Shown in pieces: positions 37,378 to 50,870 of a stretch of DNA of 64,000 bases. A program made the position numbers and the translations under genes. Numbering within the stretch: the first letter of the stretch is position 1; each line of letters starts with the position of its first letter. Source of the stretch: Gyrodactylus bullatarudis (Eukaryota > Platyhelminthes > Monogenea > Gyrodactylidea > Gyrodactylidae); contig SSNU01000208.1 of assembly GCA_012064415.1 (NCBI GenBank), positions 397,770-461,769 on the forward strand, read 5' to 3'. Below the pieces are notes generated by a model that worked only from the letters and a program-made list of their open reading frames with translations, was not told where the DNA came from and did no database searches.

Positions 37378-40300
37378 GGTTTATGGCGGAAAATCTTTTG
37401 ATGTCTCTCAAAATGTGTCTTGTAACCACGCCAAATTAGAACTTTTTATAACAAAATATAGAAAATTTGTTTAGAACTTTTAATTAGATTGAATATTTAT
37501 AGTTTGACAAATTGAATTTAAATTTTAGAAAATATTAAATATTAAAGAACAGTATACTCTTAGACTACTCTCCAAATTTTGGACTCAAAAATTTAGAGGG
37601 GAAAATTATAGTTCACGAGACACCAAAGTTGTGACCTCAGAGTCTACTAATTTTACAGTATTTTCATGATCTGGATTGAAGATTCTCTCTGTATTAAAAT
37701 TTTTTAAATGTTTAATATTTGTAAATATCTCAGCTCTACTTTTTAGTATGTACGAAAATGAATTTTATCAAAATTTAATTAAACAATGTAGCCTGTTTTC
37801 TAACAAGACACTGAAGATTGAAACTGAAGTCAGTCATACATTATTACATCTTAATTTTATATAATAAGTTTGTATTTCTTAATTGTTAACACAAATCTGA
37901 TGTTAGATATCCGCAAAAAGCTTATGTCATGGTCACTTTAATTTACCTGGTAAAAATTTTAGAAAGTCAAATATTTACTTCATAAAAAATCAATCTAACA
38001 ATTTCAATTGGGGAAAAAATCTGATTAATCTTAAAAATATAATTCTAAGGTGTGTTTCTCTATTACACTTATTTTCAGTTAAATTTCCCTCACAAAAGAT
38101 CAATAATATAAAATTAAATGCATCTCGTGATTGAATCTAAATTGACACTACAAAACAAAATAGAAGAGGGGAAAAACACTTCTTTTCTTCACGATGCCAT
38201 TGACATTACTACTGAGAAACATATCAACTCAAATTACCAACTCTTTTGAATTATAGTAAACCAGGATTACATCTTGAAATTTCAATAAGATGTTTGTTGA
38301 GTCATCATCATTTAATATCAACTCCTCTTCATGATAAGATCCCGATGTTGAAAAGTACGACACTTAATGAAATAGTGAATGTAAAGAGTAAATTTTACAT
38401 TTTACTATAAATTCATTCAGAGATTCTATGGAAATGTATCATTTCGTTGAATTGACCACTTTTCAAGTTTCATATAATAATATGAAATTCATATTTCAAA
38501 GAATGAAATCTCTATTCAGAATCATAGTAAAATTTGATTTCATATCAACTTGAACATCCTTTCTTATTCAATGCTCTCCAAAACAACAGATACAGATAAA
38601 AGTCGTAGAGGCAAAAATTTTTTTTAATACTTCTATGTATTGTATTATATATATCTACGTAGTACATTAGTTTTAGGTAAAAAAGGAATTTTGAACACAA
38701 CCATATTCACTAGTCATAGTCATTTACAGTTCAAGATAATAGATAGTCCCATGATATATATTTTTGAGAAAGAATTTTTACAAAATAATGCCAATTTATT
38801 ACTTCCATTGACAGAATTTTCCTTATAGCTTTTATTTTATTCATCAGTATGCCTACGGCTGGCTTAGGATCAGATAAAAGATTCAAGAATATATTTTAAA
38901 TAAATAAATGAGTTTTTGGCATCATTTAATTGATATATATCAGCCTTATAAGAAACCTAAAAATACAAATTTTCAATAAAAATATGATCTGGATTTCAAA
39001 ATCCAATCACTTGTGGTCTAATGAACTGATTTTCATGCCCTGACTATTTATGAAATCAATCACTTTTTTATCTTTAAAAATAGACTATTTGAAGCTCGAA
39101 TAAACGTATACTTGATTCACAACCCTTCACTATGTGATCCAAAACCCTGATTTTGATCGGTCGCTCACAAGTAGACCTACATAAAACAGGTTTTTTTAGA
39201 GTGCCTTTGAAGGGAAACTTTAATGTTCCTATGAAAAAGGAACTTCTCTTTTATACCCTAAGATGCTTTTGAACTCTTTAAAACCTATCTGAACCTCGCA
39301 ATAAAGCTTCAAAAACTCAATTTTTCGTACTTGTAAATTTTACCCTTAAAAACGCGAGTTAAACGGAAAACTGAATGCACCAATGAGTTCCTTGTAAAAT
39401 ATTACGCTCTAATTTCTTCGGACTGGGGTGGCCATTGAGTTTCGGTTCCGACTGTATCAGTATATATATTTTTTGAATCCAGTCCCATTACTTTTCGCTC
39501 AACCTAATATTAGAACATATATAGATGATAAATTCGAAAGAATTAACTCTTTCAACGTAAAGACAAAAAGTTATGACTATCACTATGGGACTTCTATAGT
39601 AATTCTTTCCGAATGAAAATATATCTATTCCATTGTAACATGTGGACTGGGATAGTGTCTGAACTTCAGACTCTGAAGAGACAAAGGAAATATATAACGT
39701 CGTTTACCACTAAAATATCTACTTGTTCTTTCTCATATACACTTAATTTTTACTTAATTATACTTGATTATATTCGGCAATCTAATCATCCAAAAAACGT
39801 AATAAGAAGTATACTTTGGAAAATTGAAAAATGAAGATATCAAAGATTCAATTTGAATTTCAATTATAAACTTATCCGGGGGAGAATCTCTAACCCAATC
39901 TAGGGAATGAAAATGAAGATTTCTCATCAGAGAATATTAAAATGATGCAATTTACTTTTCAATCAAAATTCAGAGAGGCCCATACCAGATCATAGTGGAG
40001 AATTGAAAAAAATGAAGAAAGATACATAGTGATAGCCTTGTATAGGGAATAATATTAACCCTAGATCACATAACTCCTTGAATAAAAAGAGTTAAGTGGA
40101 ATAAATAAATCTTGTTACCAGCTTTTTATTGATGTTTGAATAATTCTCGCATAAATAACTTCATTAGTTTACTCGGTAGTGTATCCCGAAACGTATACAA
40201 ATCACTTTAGTTATCCCCTCAATGATTTTGACATTGCGACAACAGAGAAGCCAACCGAGAGTTAATAGCAGGGAGATGAATTTCTGAGCTAACTCATTTA

Positions 40301-43300
40301 ATTTATCGAATAATCAAGTTGAAAAATGATTTCTGATATTATTTTAGTAAGTTTTGGTTTTTTAAATTTTATTTTGGCAACTAGGAATGTCATACATGTT
40401 TGGATTGTTTCTTCCACTGGCTTATAAATTAGATAAATGCTGTGTCTTATTTCTGAGGCTGAAATAAATCTGAGTAGTTTAAACTACATTTTTTAAGATT
40501 TTAGATTCCTCTTTTATTTCACTGATTCCTTTCGAAATCACTTGACGAGAAAAGTTTTCTTCGTGCAGCTGATTGAGGTGGAGTTCTTTTTTTTGGGAAA
40601 TTATCTCTCTATGTAATTTTAATCAAGAAAGAAGATCCTAATGCCAGGGAAATTGGGAAAGATTACAGATATTATAGGGGGAGTTTTGGTGATTTTCCAG
40701 TTCCTATTTAACAAATAGAGATTGACAGTTTAACTTTCATGATAGACAAATTACAGTTTAAACAAGCTCATACTGTTTTCAGATCATGATAAACAAATAT
40801 GTATAAATAGTGATGCTGTTAAATATTCTACTTTTTGTTTATAGATACGGAATTCAGAACCTGCTCGATTTGATCACGTAAATACAGTTTCTATTCTCTA
40901 GAATTAGATTAAATCAATATAACTGGATTACATGCTTCCTAAATAGAACGTCTTCTAATTTGAAAAAGTGATTTAATCAATTTGTACTTATTTCAGTATC
41001 AGTATGTACTACATGCTATGTAGTGAGCCACCAATCAGGTTAGAGGTCATCCAAGAATATTAACCAATGAAATTAGTTTAAAATTTTATCCCTCAAAAAT
41101 TTAATATAAATATCAAGCCGGTATAATAGTCTGATGAGATCCGGTGAAATATAAGCCTAATCACTAAATATTCCCTCGACTTTTAATTCTTCATTAAGCT
41201 ATCTTTGTCATCAGAAAATATTTTAGAAGAAGCTCGGCATTATTTTTCATAAAATTTTATCGTAGAAAACAAGTGAATTGTTTGTCAAAAAGAAAATCTG
41301 AGAATACGCAAAAGATGAATCTTGGCATAAGAAAGACATAAAGAATCAGACTGATTACCCATGGTATCGGAATATTGGAATATCAGACAATATTCGTGCC
41401 TTGCCTTATTCTGTGGAATTTATAAGTAAAAACAAATTCAATGGGAAAACTAAAAGAAACGTGTGAAATATCTGGGAATGGAGAAATCCTTGGAAATTCT
41501 TTTATTGAGATCTTTTTTTTCATTTTTTGCCATGTAAAGTTCTCTTTTGTACTGTCATATATAAACATGATAATTTTACATATTATTTAATGTTTTTCTT
41601 GTACAACATTTGTCATATTTCAGAAACTTTCTTCTTACTTGACAAAAAAATGTAGCCAAAAAATCGTAAATATAGTTCTGTTCTTGTATCTGTCCTTACG
41701 AATATGCAAGTGTGAAGGATGATCTATTAAACCAAAACCAGAGTTCTTTCAAGTGTTGACTCTATCGGCCTTATGATCTTGTTACAGCAGCATAAATACA
41801 GTTAATTTGAAAATTATCGTAAGCCGCTGCTACTATTATTCTTTAGTAAATTTTGAAACAGAATGCAAAGAGAATATATACAAAGCTTTTACCCTTCAAA
41901 GCTTGAAGTTGAAGCCCAAGTGGGTCATATATAGGAGACAGGTATCTTTCTCAAGCCTTTGTTCTGTTTTAAAGAAACTGATAATAATTTTTCTGAGAAA
42001 AGAACTAATATTCTTTCGAATAAACTACATTTTATTGAAAAGTTATGAAAATTTAAAAATTTCTTAGAAAATATAATGAACGGTTTTTTTACAAAAACGG
42101 TTAAATTAGAGAACAGTTGCCCCCTCTTATTTCTCTCTACTTTTTACTTTGATACAACACATAGAAAGATGACTTTCAATAATGCAACGTTTCAGCTAAA
42201 TAATATGAAGTAGAAGCTAATTCGTAAAGATTTCTGGAAATCCAGACACCTTGACAATTTAAAGAGAAATATTCAGAAAAAAATTCAAAATCCCACGAAA
42301 ACTGTGGACCTGTAGAAACTTTAGTGGCGCCATCATTATTATTTGGCCAAAAATATTACTAATTCAAACTACTCTTAGAAACATTCATCATCTACTTAAG
42401 ACTCAAAAATAAACTGTAATTGACATAATGATGAGAATACCGCCATTGGGAGCACCCAACTCTGGGTGATGTACATAAAAAGGAAGTTGGGAAAAATTTA
42501 TACCCGGAAATGTAAAGCTAGTAGTTGACATGAAGATGAGAATTTACTTTTTTTACAAAAAACTCAATATTTTTCTCAGAAAGTCCATGATAAATGAGCC
42601 AATGGGGAAATTTTAGCAACAAGACGAGTAGTAGTAGAAAGGTGTAATTAAATATCAAAAATAGAGGTCCATAAATTGACAGGAGAACTGATTACATGTC
42701 TCTGGTAAACTCGCCAATTTTAATCAATTTTGAATCGTCAAAATTTCATTGCTTTTCAAGTTCAACTTAGGATTTTATTGGAACGAATTTATAAAAAAAT
42801 TACAAAAGAATCTTCAAAAATGAATGAAAATGTATTCCATAAGAGTTTTTTGTTTAAATTTCGTGTCTTTTTTCATTCATATAAACAAATGCAGTTAAAA
42901 ATGTGTGAATGAAATTTGTAAAGAAGTTTAAAAATGTGAACAGTAGTAGTTATTATAATTAATAGTTATAATTAAAATATGCTCTCAATATTCAAGTGAT
43001 AAGTCTATAGAAATGAATTAGGAAAATATTCGTCTGATTTTATTTTTGATTTCTAATGAGCAGTTGTTCCTAGACTACCACAAATGAGCTATTACGATTC
43101 ATTTTATAGTTCGTCTCTAGACAAAATTTTTTTCCAAGCTTCTCTTAAAAAATGAATTACATCTTGTCGTGAAAGTTATCATTATCTTTTTTTTTCTCTT
43201 GACGATTTTCTCTATATCAAGTTATACAGAATACTTATAAAGTTTACGAGTGGATATAACTTGAATCGGTGTTGAACAAAGCACTCACTTCTTTTTTAAT

Positions 43301-45777
43301 TTGTACAACATTTAAAGTTATCACAATCGTGGATTTATATAATGAAATAATTGTGTATGCTTCCCAAGTGTATATTAGATATAGATTATAAGCATTAAAA
43401 TTAACTCATTCATTTGTTTTATAGATCAAGCTAGAAACACTCGATAAATATGTATTTTTTAAAGGATTTTTCTAACTTTACGCGCATTTTAAAAAGCTTT
43501 GCGGGAGCGCTTTATTAATTAACGCAATATTTTACGCTCTTTCTAATGGGGATAAGATAAATTTTGGGTTCCTATGTTTTCATACCAAAAATATCAATTA
43601 AGTTCATTGAGCTACTCAAGATTAGCATTTTTTGATTTTTTGGGCATAGCGGCCAAAATACTATCCGGATCAAGATTTTATAAATTTTAATGGCTTGAGG
43701 TTATGCTAGCAATTAAAAAGAGAGAGAGAGATTATATAGAAGTTAACAGCCAATGGAATTCGATACAACTTCAACCTGAACTAAATTTTAATTGATTAGA
43801 ATATTTCCCTATGAAAAATAGAGACAAATGTCCTGACCTCTATTCCGATCTGGGCTGATGTCTTCTTTAGGCTTCTCTGATGTCAATCAATAGCATAACT
43901 GAATTCAATATGTAATTATTATACTTGAGTCATGGAACAGAAAAAAGTTGCCAGATCATAAAATCATAAGATCATCGATTTCATTCATTGAATCGCCAAT
44001 AAGAATTAAATTAGGAAATAAAGTTTTATTGCTCGCAATCTACATCCAACTTAGAGAGTATGTTTTCCTCGATTTTATATGAATAACATATTATGAAAAC
44101 AGTACTTTTCAGGATACAGTTGGCAATATATAAGATCCATCACTGAAAATCAAATATCAAATAATAATAAGTTATTAATAATAACGATTCTTCATAAACA
44201 ATTTATAAAAAACCTAAGATAATTTTCAACTTTACCTGAATATAATATGATAATTAAAATTGACGTTTATTTTGGTCGTAAAGGCTTTACTTGATGTCTT
44301 GTAGACATTTAGATTTCTTTGATAATGAACTATTTCTATCGTGATCTCGGGATCTATACAAACTATTTCCTAACAATTTGAATTCTTTTTTTGAATTTTG
44401 TTCTATGCAGCTTTTCACACAAGATCAAATGAGAATAAATATCAAATTTTTCTAATGTTCTTTTTCAAGAGATCAAGGAAGTTTTCGATGTTCTTTGATA
44501 ACTCGGTAATATATTAGAAACTCAAAGCATCTTTTTGAGATTATGCAAATACATTGGTAGAGAGGGGAGGTAATTCTAGTCATCCAGAAATCATAATTCC
44601 CATTCGCATTTAACAGATCATTAATCCTAGTGATAAATGCTGACAGCTTCGTTAATAATTTAAGATAATTTCCTCTCTGAAAAATGTATAGACAAAAAGA
44701 GTTATTTATTTATCTGAATTATATAAAATATCTATACATTTTTAAACAGATTATTTTTCGGTTTTTACGACTAAAAATTAATTTCCAGTTATCTCTCATT
44801 TACAAAAATAAGTTTAGATTAAAATTCATAAAGGTGGTAGAGAGCACTACTATTCTCCTCAAAACATCACATTAGGGTAATACAAAACAATGTTCTATGC
44901 CTTAATCAAAAATTGATGTTTTAACCATAAAAAGCACATTTTTGAAAATCAAAATGAAAATTTTTCATGTTCTGATATACAAAAAATCCAATTTTCCCTA
45001 AAATCATCATTATAAGCTTTATTTTTATTCAAAATGTTGCAAAACTATTGAAAAATCTCAATTTTGTCCTTTCTCGTAGTGAAATTCATTGAAAAAATCT
45101 TGGCGCATGTTCAAAAATTGTCATCTTTAATCGAGATTTCGTATATCAGAAGAAACTCGAAAACGTATGGTTTTATAGGAAAAAATGCTTAGATAATCTT
45201 CAAAATGAGATTAAGGCTGGGAAAAGTTGAAATATTTGGCCTACTCTAATTCACATACAGGAGTTTTTTTCAGGCTGAAAATATGAGTTTAAATCTATAT
45301 CTAAAAATATTCAAAAGTATTCGATATCTTTATTAAATTTATACATCATCCTTCTGTGCTAAGGATTTTGGAATTATACTCAGAACTAGTAAATTTTGCG
45401 TTAGTCTCTTGTTACTATAATGATAGGATGAGCAAAATAATGGAATTTTCAAGTGAAAAAAAGTTTTCTAACAATTCAAAATTGTAATGTATAAAAGAAA
45501 TTTCATATTCAATACTCTAGTCAGATCTGCATCTTTAATCGAAGAAATAATGTTGATAAAAGTTAAAATCATGAAAAGTATAAAATCCTGTATTTTATGG
45601 GGGAAAAAAAGAAACTAATAGAGCCCCTCAACTTGAAAAGAAGAAGAATAAAACGTTTTATTTGATGAATGAATGTAGTAAAACTTTTAACAGTACAAGA
45701 GAGGAAAATCCATATTTCTCTAGAATACTGAAAAAGTTGGCAAACGAAAAAGTAAAATTTTATCTCGCAAGAATTAA
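37378..45777. other. 8.4-kb gene-poor region
   Basis: There is no ORF above about 90 codons and none resembles a known family. A dispersed repeat lies at 39237-39440 (partner at 54742-54975), with a partial GA-run at 43719-43730. The rest is AT-rich sequence in which I see no gene. Confidence 0.55.
39237..39440. repeat. Dispersed repeat, copy 1
   Basis: It shares cttaaaaacgcgagttaaac, ttacgctctaatttcttcgg and gagtttcggttccgactgta with 54742-54975. It has no ORF. Confidence 0.7.
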
Positions 45778-46700
45778 TTTCAGAGTTAGTTGCAAGTTAA
45801 GAATTCTGATTTCAAATTTTTTCAATCTAAACTAAAAAATATTCATTCTGATTAGCAAAGGGCCAGAGAAGTAATAGGGGTTGGGGGGTAATTATTTTTA
45901 TAATTTTCAATCTGAATTGAAATTTTTGCATTCCAAATTCATCGTTTTTCAATTTAAAATGAAAAAAATTCATTCTGATTAGCAAATAACCCAGAACAGT
46001 AATTAGGGTGGTGGGGTGATTATTTAACATTTTTCATTCTGAATTGATAGTACAGAATTGTATTTCAATCTGAGTTTTAATAAAATGAATATTAATTTGA
46101 AAAAGCCTTTTTTATCTTCCTTACTCTATTAATTAATTTATGATTTTTTGTCAAAAAAAACATTTTGTATTATAAAACAATCTCATCTAAATCCTCATAA
46201 TCTAGAACTCTAAACAGAAGAGGAAATCTTTTCAGAAGTTATGGATTCTCTCGCTGTTTCAGCAATTCGTTCTAATAATTTTTGGGTTCTAAATTCTGCT
46301 ATTAATGAGTTCCCATTTTATCTGTATTCAAGAATAGTTGGTCTTTCTAAGGCAAGTATTCTTTTTATTTCATACTTGTAAATGCTCCATATCAGTTCAA
46401 TCGGGTTCAATATGAATAAAATATGGGGCTAATCTTAAAATTTTAACATCATCCTCTATTACTTCTTCTATCTTTGAATGAGCAGGAGCACTATCTATCA
46501 TAATCGTCATTGGGGCCAAACCTGAATCACGATAAATGTTATCAATTCAGAAGAACAAGTTTAGATTGAAAAACGATGAATTTATAAAAATAATTACCCC
46601 CAACCCCCTATTATTATCATTGCTAATCAGAATGAATATTTTTTAGTTTAGATTGAAAAAATTTGAAATCAGAATTCTTAACTTGCAACTAGCTCTGAAA
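45778..46700 (-). mobile_element. Inverted-repeat DNA transposon remnant
   Basis: The ends match as inverted repeats of about 125 bp (45778-45905 against 46580-46700, starting tcagag-tagttgcaagt). The left-arm unit is partly duplicated inside, at about 45935-46045. Between the arms, the minus strand holds a broken DDE transposase (separate entry). Confidence 0.7.
46250..46520 (-). pseudogene. Broken Tc1/IS630-like DDE transposase fragment
   Basis: One frame reads MTIMIDSAPAHSKIEEV with the second catalytic Asp in DSAPAH, then VKILRLAPY. A one-base frameshift follows, then LNPIELIWSIYK with the catalytic Glu in NPIE. The spacing of about 33 residues fits the DD34 group. The N-terminal DNA-binding part and the first Asp were not found, and a stop follows further on. 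It belongs to the surrounding inverted-repeat element. Confidence 0.65.
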
Positions 46701-47065
46701 AAGGTATAGACATATTAATGATTAATCCTGGTTAAAGTCCCCTTCATTATAACAAGATATAGGAAAGGTATTCCTGTTTATAAAAAGGGGAAGAATGTTG
46801 AATCAAGCAATTTGAAAATGAGGCAACTTTCTTGGGAATTGGAACAATCAATCCATTGCGTTTCATCTTTGCCAGAAATTCAATTTCCCATTCATCAGTA
46901 ATAAGTTATTAATAATAACTTCTTCTGATCAAAAGAGAGCGAGGAGAAGCAAGTCCCATAACATCGGTGGATTCCTAGGTGGATTGAATCTTGGAAATAT
47001 ATCATCATGTAGATTCTGAATAAGTGGCGAATAACTGAGATGATAAATAATTGACCAGTTATTAA
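46701..47065. other. Spacer, no gene seen
   Basis: AT-rich sequence between two transposon remnants. Nothing recognisable apart from the 8-bp target duplication at its right edge. Confidence 0.5.
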
Positions 47066-47585
47066 TAGGGCCTCAAAAATAGTACCAAAAAATATGGAAA
47101 ATAGAATCTCATAAATTGAAATATAAGAAGTAAATAGTACACTGAAGAAAATTTAAGAGATTCTGAGTAAAAAATACTACTTCACAGTGAATTCTTGCAA
47201 AATTTCTGATTTTTTGTCAAATTTTTTTTCACCGTTTAACTGTTATAGCGCATATTTTATAAAATAAATCCTTTTAGTTTAAATTTTTAATTCTATAGAA
47301 TAATTGTTGACTTGCTATCAGCTTACACGATGAAATACTGCTAGCTCAGGAGTCTAGTTACCCATTCATCAAAACTTTTGATTGGTCGTTTACTAGTTGA
47401 AGAATACTATACTCTGAGACTTAATTCAGAAAAATAGTACTAGTAAAAAGTACCGGGACAACAATTTAGTGCAGAAATAGTACCAGGTATCTTTAAATTG
47501 GGATAAGATGGGCAGATTATTGCAACCCAGTTAGTCTTTTATCAAGAGTAAAAATAGACCAAATAGTACTTTTTTGAGGCTCTAG
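47066..47585. mobile_element. hAT-like MITE, 520 bp
   Basis: The inverted ends TAGGGCCTCAAAAATAGTAC and (reversed) TAGAGCCTCAAAAAAGTAC are flanked by an exact 8-bp duplication, GTTATTAA, at 47058-47065 and 47586-47593. An 8-bp duplication and short ends of this type point to a non-autonomous hAT element. It has no transposase. A second copy lies at 57244-57592. Confidence 0.75.
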
Positions 47586-47791
47586 TTATTAATGATGAAA
47601 TTTAGACAGAAGAAAAAAGGATACCTTGAACCTTGGTGAAGAACATAAGAGAATTTTTAAATATCTCTCTTGAAAAATATATACTCTGTATTTATTCGTG
47701 TATTTTCTTGTGTAATAGATAAAAATAATATTTAATAATCTTTCATTTGAACAATAAGTTACAATTGAATTATATTGTCGCATTATTTCTA

Positions 47792-48922
47792 TTAATTAAC
47801 TGCACCTTCATGACTGTTAATACCAGAATGGCTTTTAGATAGAATGTCTGTCTTGTTGGTTCGCTGGCGATGGCCAAAGTTCTTCGATTTTGTCATTGGA
47901 TCCAATCTACTATTAATGTCTCTGTTTATTTGCAAGAGTCTGAGCATTGCTTTACGAAAAGGACGATATATTCCACTATAAATGATCACGTTAACACATG
48001 TATGAAGCATTGCAAACCACATTAGAGAAAAATTGAGAATCTTTCGCCCATAGGTCATATGTACACTTCGGGAAGCGGCAAAAGCATCACCGATTTGTAC
48101 AAAAAAGTACGGCATCCAGAGTAGTAGGAAGCTGCCGAGAATAAGGAAGATCATCAGAGTTCCTTTGGATACTACACGATAACCTGTCTGATGACAAGGC
48201 TGTTGATCGTTTGCACCGGAGACGCTGAATTTCGGCATTTCATTTTTCATCTTTCTCGTTACCAGATATAATCGAAAATAGCCAAAGCCAAGTATCGCTA
48301 TTAGCGTAAAGAACATAAAGATTCGCGTAATAACCATGGCAGATACAGTACCCTCGTGTTGTGTTATAAAAGTGAATGTAACCGGGTTGAATTTGTAGTA
48401 GTAGTTTTGAATGTTGAACAATTTTGTCGGCAATATTGACAGGAAGATGATGAGCAACCAGAGGCCGATAAGACTCAGCAGACAATGTGACCTCTTCCAA
48501 TTCCTCTGATATCCATAAGGAAAAAGAATATTCAACAATTTATCAATGCCAATTCCAATAATGGAGAATAGGCTGACGGTTAGGAAGAGATATGTGGCAG
48601 CCCCGCCAATGTCTAATTCCACCTCACTCTTTGGCGGATGTAGACTCAGGGCATATCTCGCTGGAAATATTAGGAAGCAGATGGCTGAGCCTAAATCTGA
48701 TAGACCCATACTGAACATGTACAATAACTGATTGCTATCATGTTTCATTGGACGTAACTGGCGATCACTTATGAGAACAATGATTACAGTTAAATTGCCA
48801 AAGAAGGACATTATTGCAATGAAGATTATGGGAAGACTGAATAAGTTTGATTCGTAGGTTATATATCCACAACCATGACAGCTAGTTGAGTTGTCCATAT
48901 CGAATTGCAAAACTTTCGACAT
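47792..48922 (-). CDS. Rhodopsin-family (class A) G-protein-coupled receptor, orphan
   Basis: Seven-helix plasma-membrane receptor, 376 residues, one exon. TM1 is about 27-52 (GNLTVIIVL, with N1.50). TM2 carries SMGLSDLGSAICF with D2.50. TM6 has LLWMPYFF (the Pro of the CWxP region) and TM7 has NVIIYSGIYRPFRKA in place of NPxxY. The DRY box at the end of TM3 is replaced by DKL. I see no Cys at the top of TM3 or in loop 2, so the usual disulphide appears absent. The ligand is unknown, and a peptide or orphan receptor seems most likely. A second in-frame Met (codon 9, MDNSTS) could be the start. An Asn glycosylation site (NST) lies near the N-terminus. Confidence 0.85.
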   Translation of the reverse strand: MSKVLQFDMDNSTSCHGCGYITYESNLFSLPIIFIAIMSFFGNLTVIIVLISDRQLRPMKHDSNQLLYMFSMGLSDLGSAICFLIFPARYALSLHPPKSEVELDIGGAATYLFLTVSLFSIIGIGIDKLLNILFPYGYQRNWKRSHCLLSLIGLWLLIIFLSILPTKLFNIQNYYYKFNPVTFTFITQHEGTVSAMVITRIFMFFTLIAILGFGYFRLYLVTRKMKNEMPKFSVSGANDQQPCHQTGYRVVSKGTLMIFLILGSFLLLWMPYFFVQIGDAFAASRSVHMTYGRKILNFSLMWFAMLHTCVNVIIYSGIYRPFRKAMLRLLQINRDINSRLDPMTKSKNFGHRQRTNKTDILSKSHSGINSHEGAVN

Positions 48923-49016
48923 GATTAATTATTCGGTCAGAGGATTATTATCCTTGTATTAGGGAGAGAATCATTTGATTGTTTTGGATTCCATGTGAGG
49001 ATAAGAAGGGCAATGC

Positions 49017-49060
49017 TTTATAAATGTCCTTCGTTGGATTGAGCGCTCTTGTGATTGGTT
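49017..49060 (-). promoter_or_regulatory. TATA and CCAAT boxes of the GPCR gene
   Basis: TTTATAAA (49017-49024) lies about 95 bp before the receptor ATG. A CCAAT box (ATTGG at 49054-49058 on the plus strand) lies about 30 bp further upstream. This is the same order and similar spacing as in the ASH promoter. Confidence 0.45.
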
Positions 49061-50461
49061 GACTTGAAAATTATTACTTTATATTACATCTTACAGTGTA
49101 CATAAATGTATCTCTTTTTGTGTGTTTAGAGTAAATATACATAGGACTTTGAGAAACACGATGATAAAGGAAGAAATATTTAAGAATCATTCTTGAAAAT
49201 TACAGTAAAAGAAGAATAAATCAAACCAGTGTACGTGTTTAACTCTTCCTGTTACAAATGATTTTGTATCACTCAAATTACAGTAAAAATATTTTTATTG
49301 AAACACGAATATTTACTCCCTAATTAAGTGTATTATTTATCTAAACCTATCTAAATGTATAGAAATCATTTGGTGCGTTCTGATTGGTATGTACTATATC
49401 CATGGGAATCTAACTTGATGGAGATTGTCTTCTCACACCTAGATGTTAGAGTTCGGATAAGCAAGTGTCAATTCCATAAGAGAGCAAACAATATTCAACT
49501 ATATATTTTTTTGAATAAGCACAAAGTAGAAATTACATTGTTTTTAGACATTAAACCTACTAGCTAAGTGTGGTCACTGGTTATTACTATATTTACCTCA
49601 TTTTTTCTAAGGCCTTGGTCTAAAATAAAATACGAAAAGAAAATAAATTTGAATTAAAACTTATTTATAAGTATCAATTTTCAATAATATTCTGAAAAAA
49701 TCATTCATATTAAAATTCAAGACTTCACAACATGTCTAAAAGAGATTTGATGCATTCTTCTTCCCAAAAAAATCTCTGCATTGAATTCTAAAAAGATTTA
49801 TAGAGAAATAAATCTGCACATTTTAAACAGAAAACTTTTGAAATCCATCGGATAATTTCGAAATTCCAGAAATTTGAATAAGCTAGAATTGTTCTACATG
49901 AACTTAATTTTTTCAGAGTTGATTTAATTCAGGAAGAGTATTAAATTTGGCCTATTCATGATTAACGTCATGTGAATGAGCCCTTAGTTTTCTTCAGGGA
50001 CCAACTCTAAGGCTTAAGGTATCAATCAATTTTCTAGCAGCCAGGTATCATTGAATAATGAAGATTAAATAAAACTCGAGGTTAGGTTAATTAATCCATA
50101 GGTGTACCGGATTTAAAACTCGAAAATGTTTTGAATTCCGAATTTCAAAGGGATCTCATATAGGGTCATAATAAGAAAATTGAATCTAAACTTAGTTTTC
50201 TGTTGTTGTTATACATTTTTTATGCTTGCCAATACAGAATTATCGATTAAAATAACATTCTGTTCAAATATATATTAATCATAATTTGTCTGATTTTATT
50301 CTCTTGACATGAAAAATTAATGTTTCATGATGGCAGGAGAGACGGAGGAAACTCATTATTTATCAATATTTAATTTATGCAACTTTAAATAACTACAGCG
50401 TGAAAATATTTTGTGTTATAACTGCAAACCCGACTTGCAGGGCTTTGTCTTTCTACAGCTA
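49061..50461. other. Intergenic with one repeat copy
   Basis: No gene. 49430-49590 (ggataagcaagtgtcaattc, and gacattaaacctactagcta) recurs in both orientations at about 57196-57230 and 57610-57775. Confidence 0.5.
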
Positions 50462-50870
50462 TTCTCGATGAAGTTGGGAATTCATGATTTTTACAAAAAT
50501 CTCATTTTTTCATCAAGGTATCGAAATTTTTGAGAGATTTTTTGGTAACTGATTCAAAATGTACACTTTTACTAATCAGAGAAAAAAAAATTGAAAAAAA
50601 GTTTTTTTGGAAAATTTTAGAGGCATTTTAAAATTCAAGATGACTTTGAGTTGAAAAATTTTGTTTGTTTAACTTTAAAAAAATTAAAAAATCGCGCCAA
50701 TTTTAAAATGTCCCTAAAATTTTCCAAAAAACTTTTCTTCAAAATTTTTTTCTCAAATTAGTAAAAGTGTACATTTTGAATCAGTTACAAAAAACCTTTT
50801 AACAGTTTCGATACCTTGATGAAAAAATAAGATTTTTGTAAAAATCATGAATTCCCAAATTCATCGAGAA
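50462..50870. repeat. Near-perfect 409-bp hairpin (foldback element)
   Basis: The two arms of about 190 bp are inverted copies. The outer ends, TTCTCGATGAAGTTGGGAA and ttcccaaattcatcgagaa, differ at one base. The loop is short and A/T-rich. It shares the cattttttcatcaagg word with the 4487-5417 foldback family. Confidence 0.85.

Noticed and set aside
39428..39834. Two short plus-strand ORFs as a possible split gene
   Set aside because: No family resemblance and no convincing splice join; the first begins inside the dispersed repeat.
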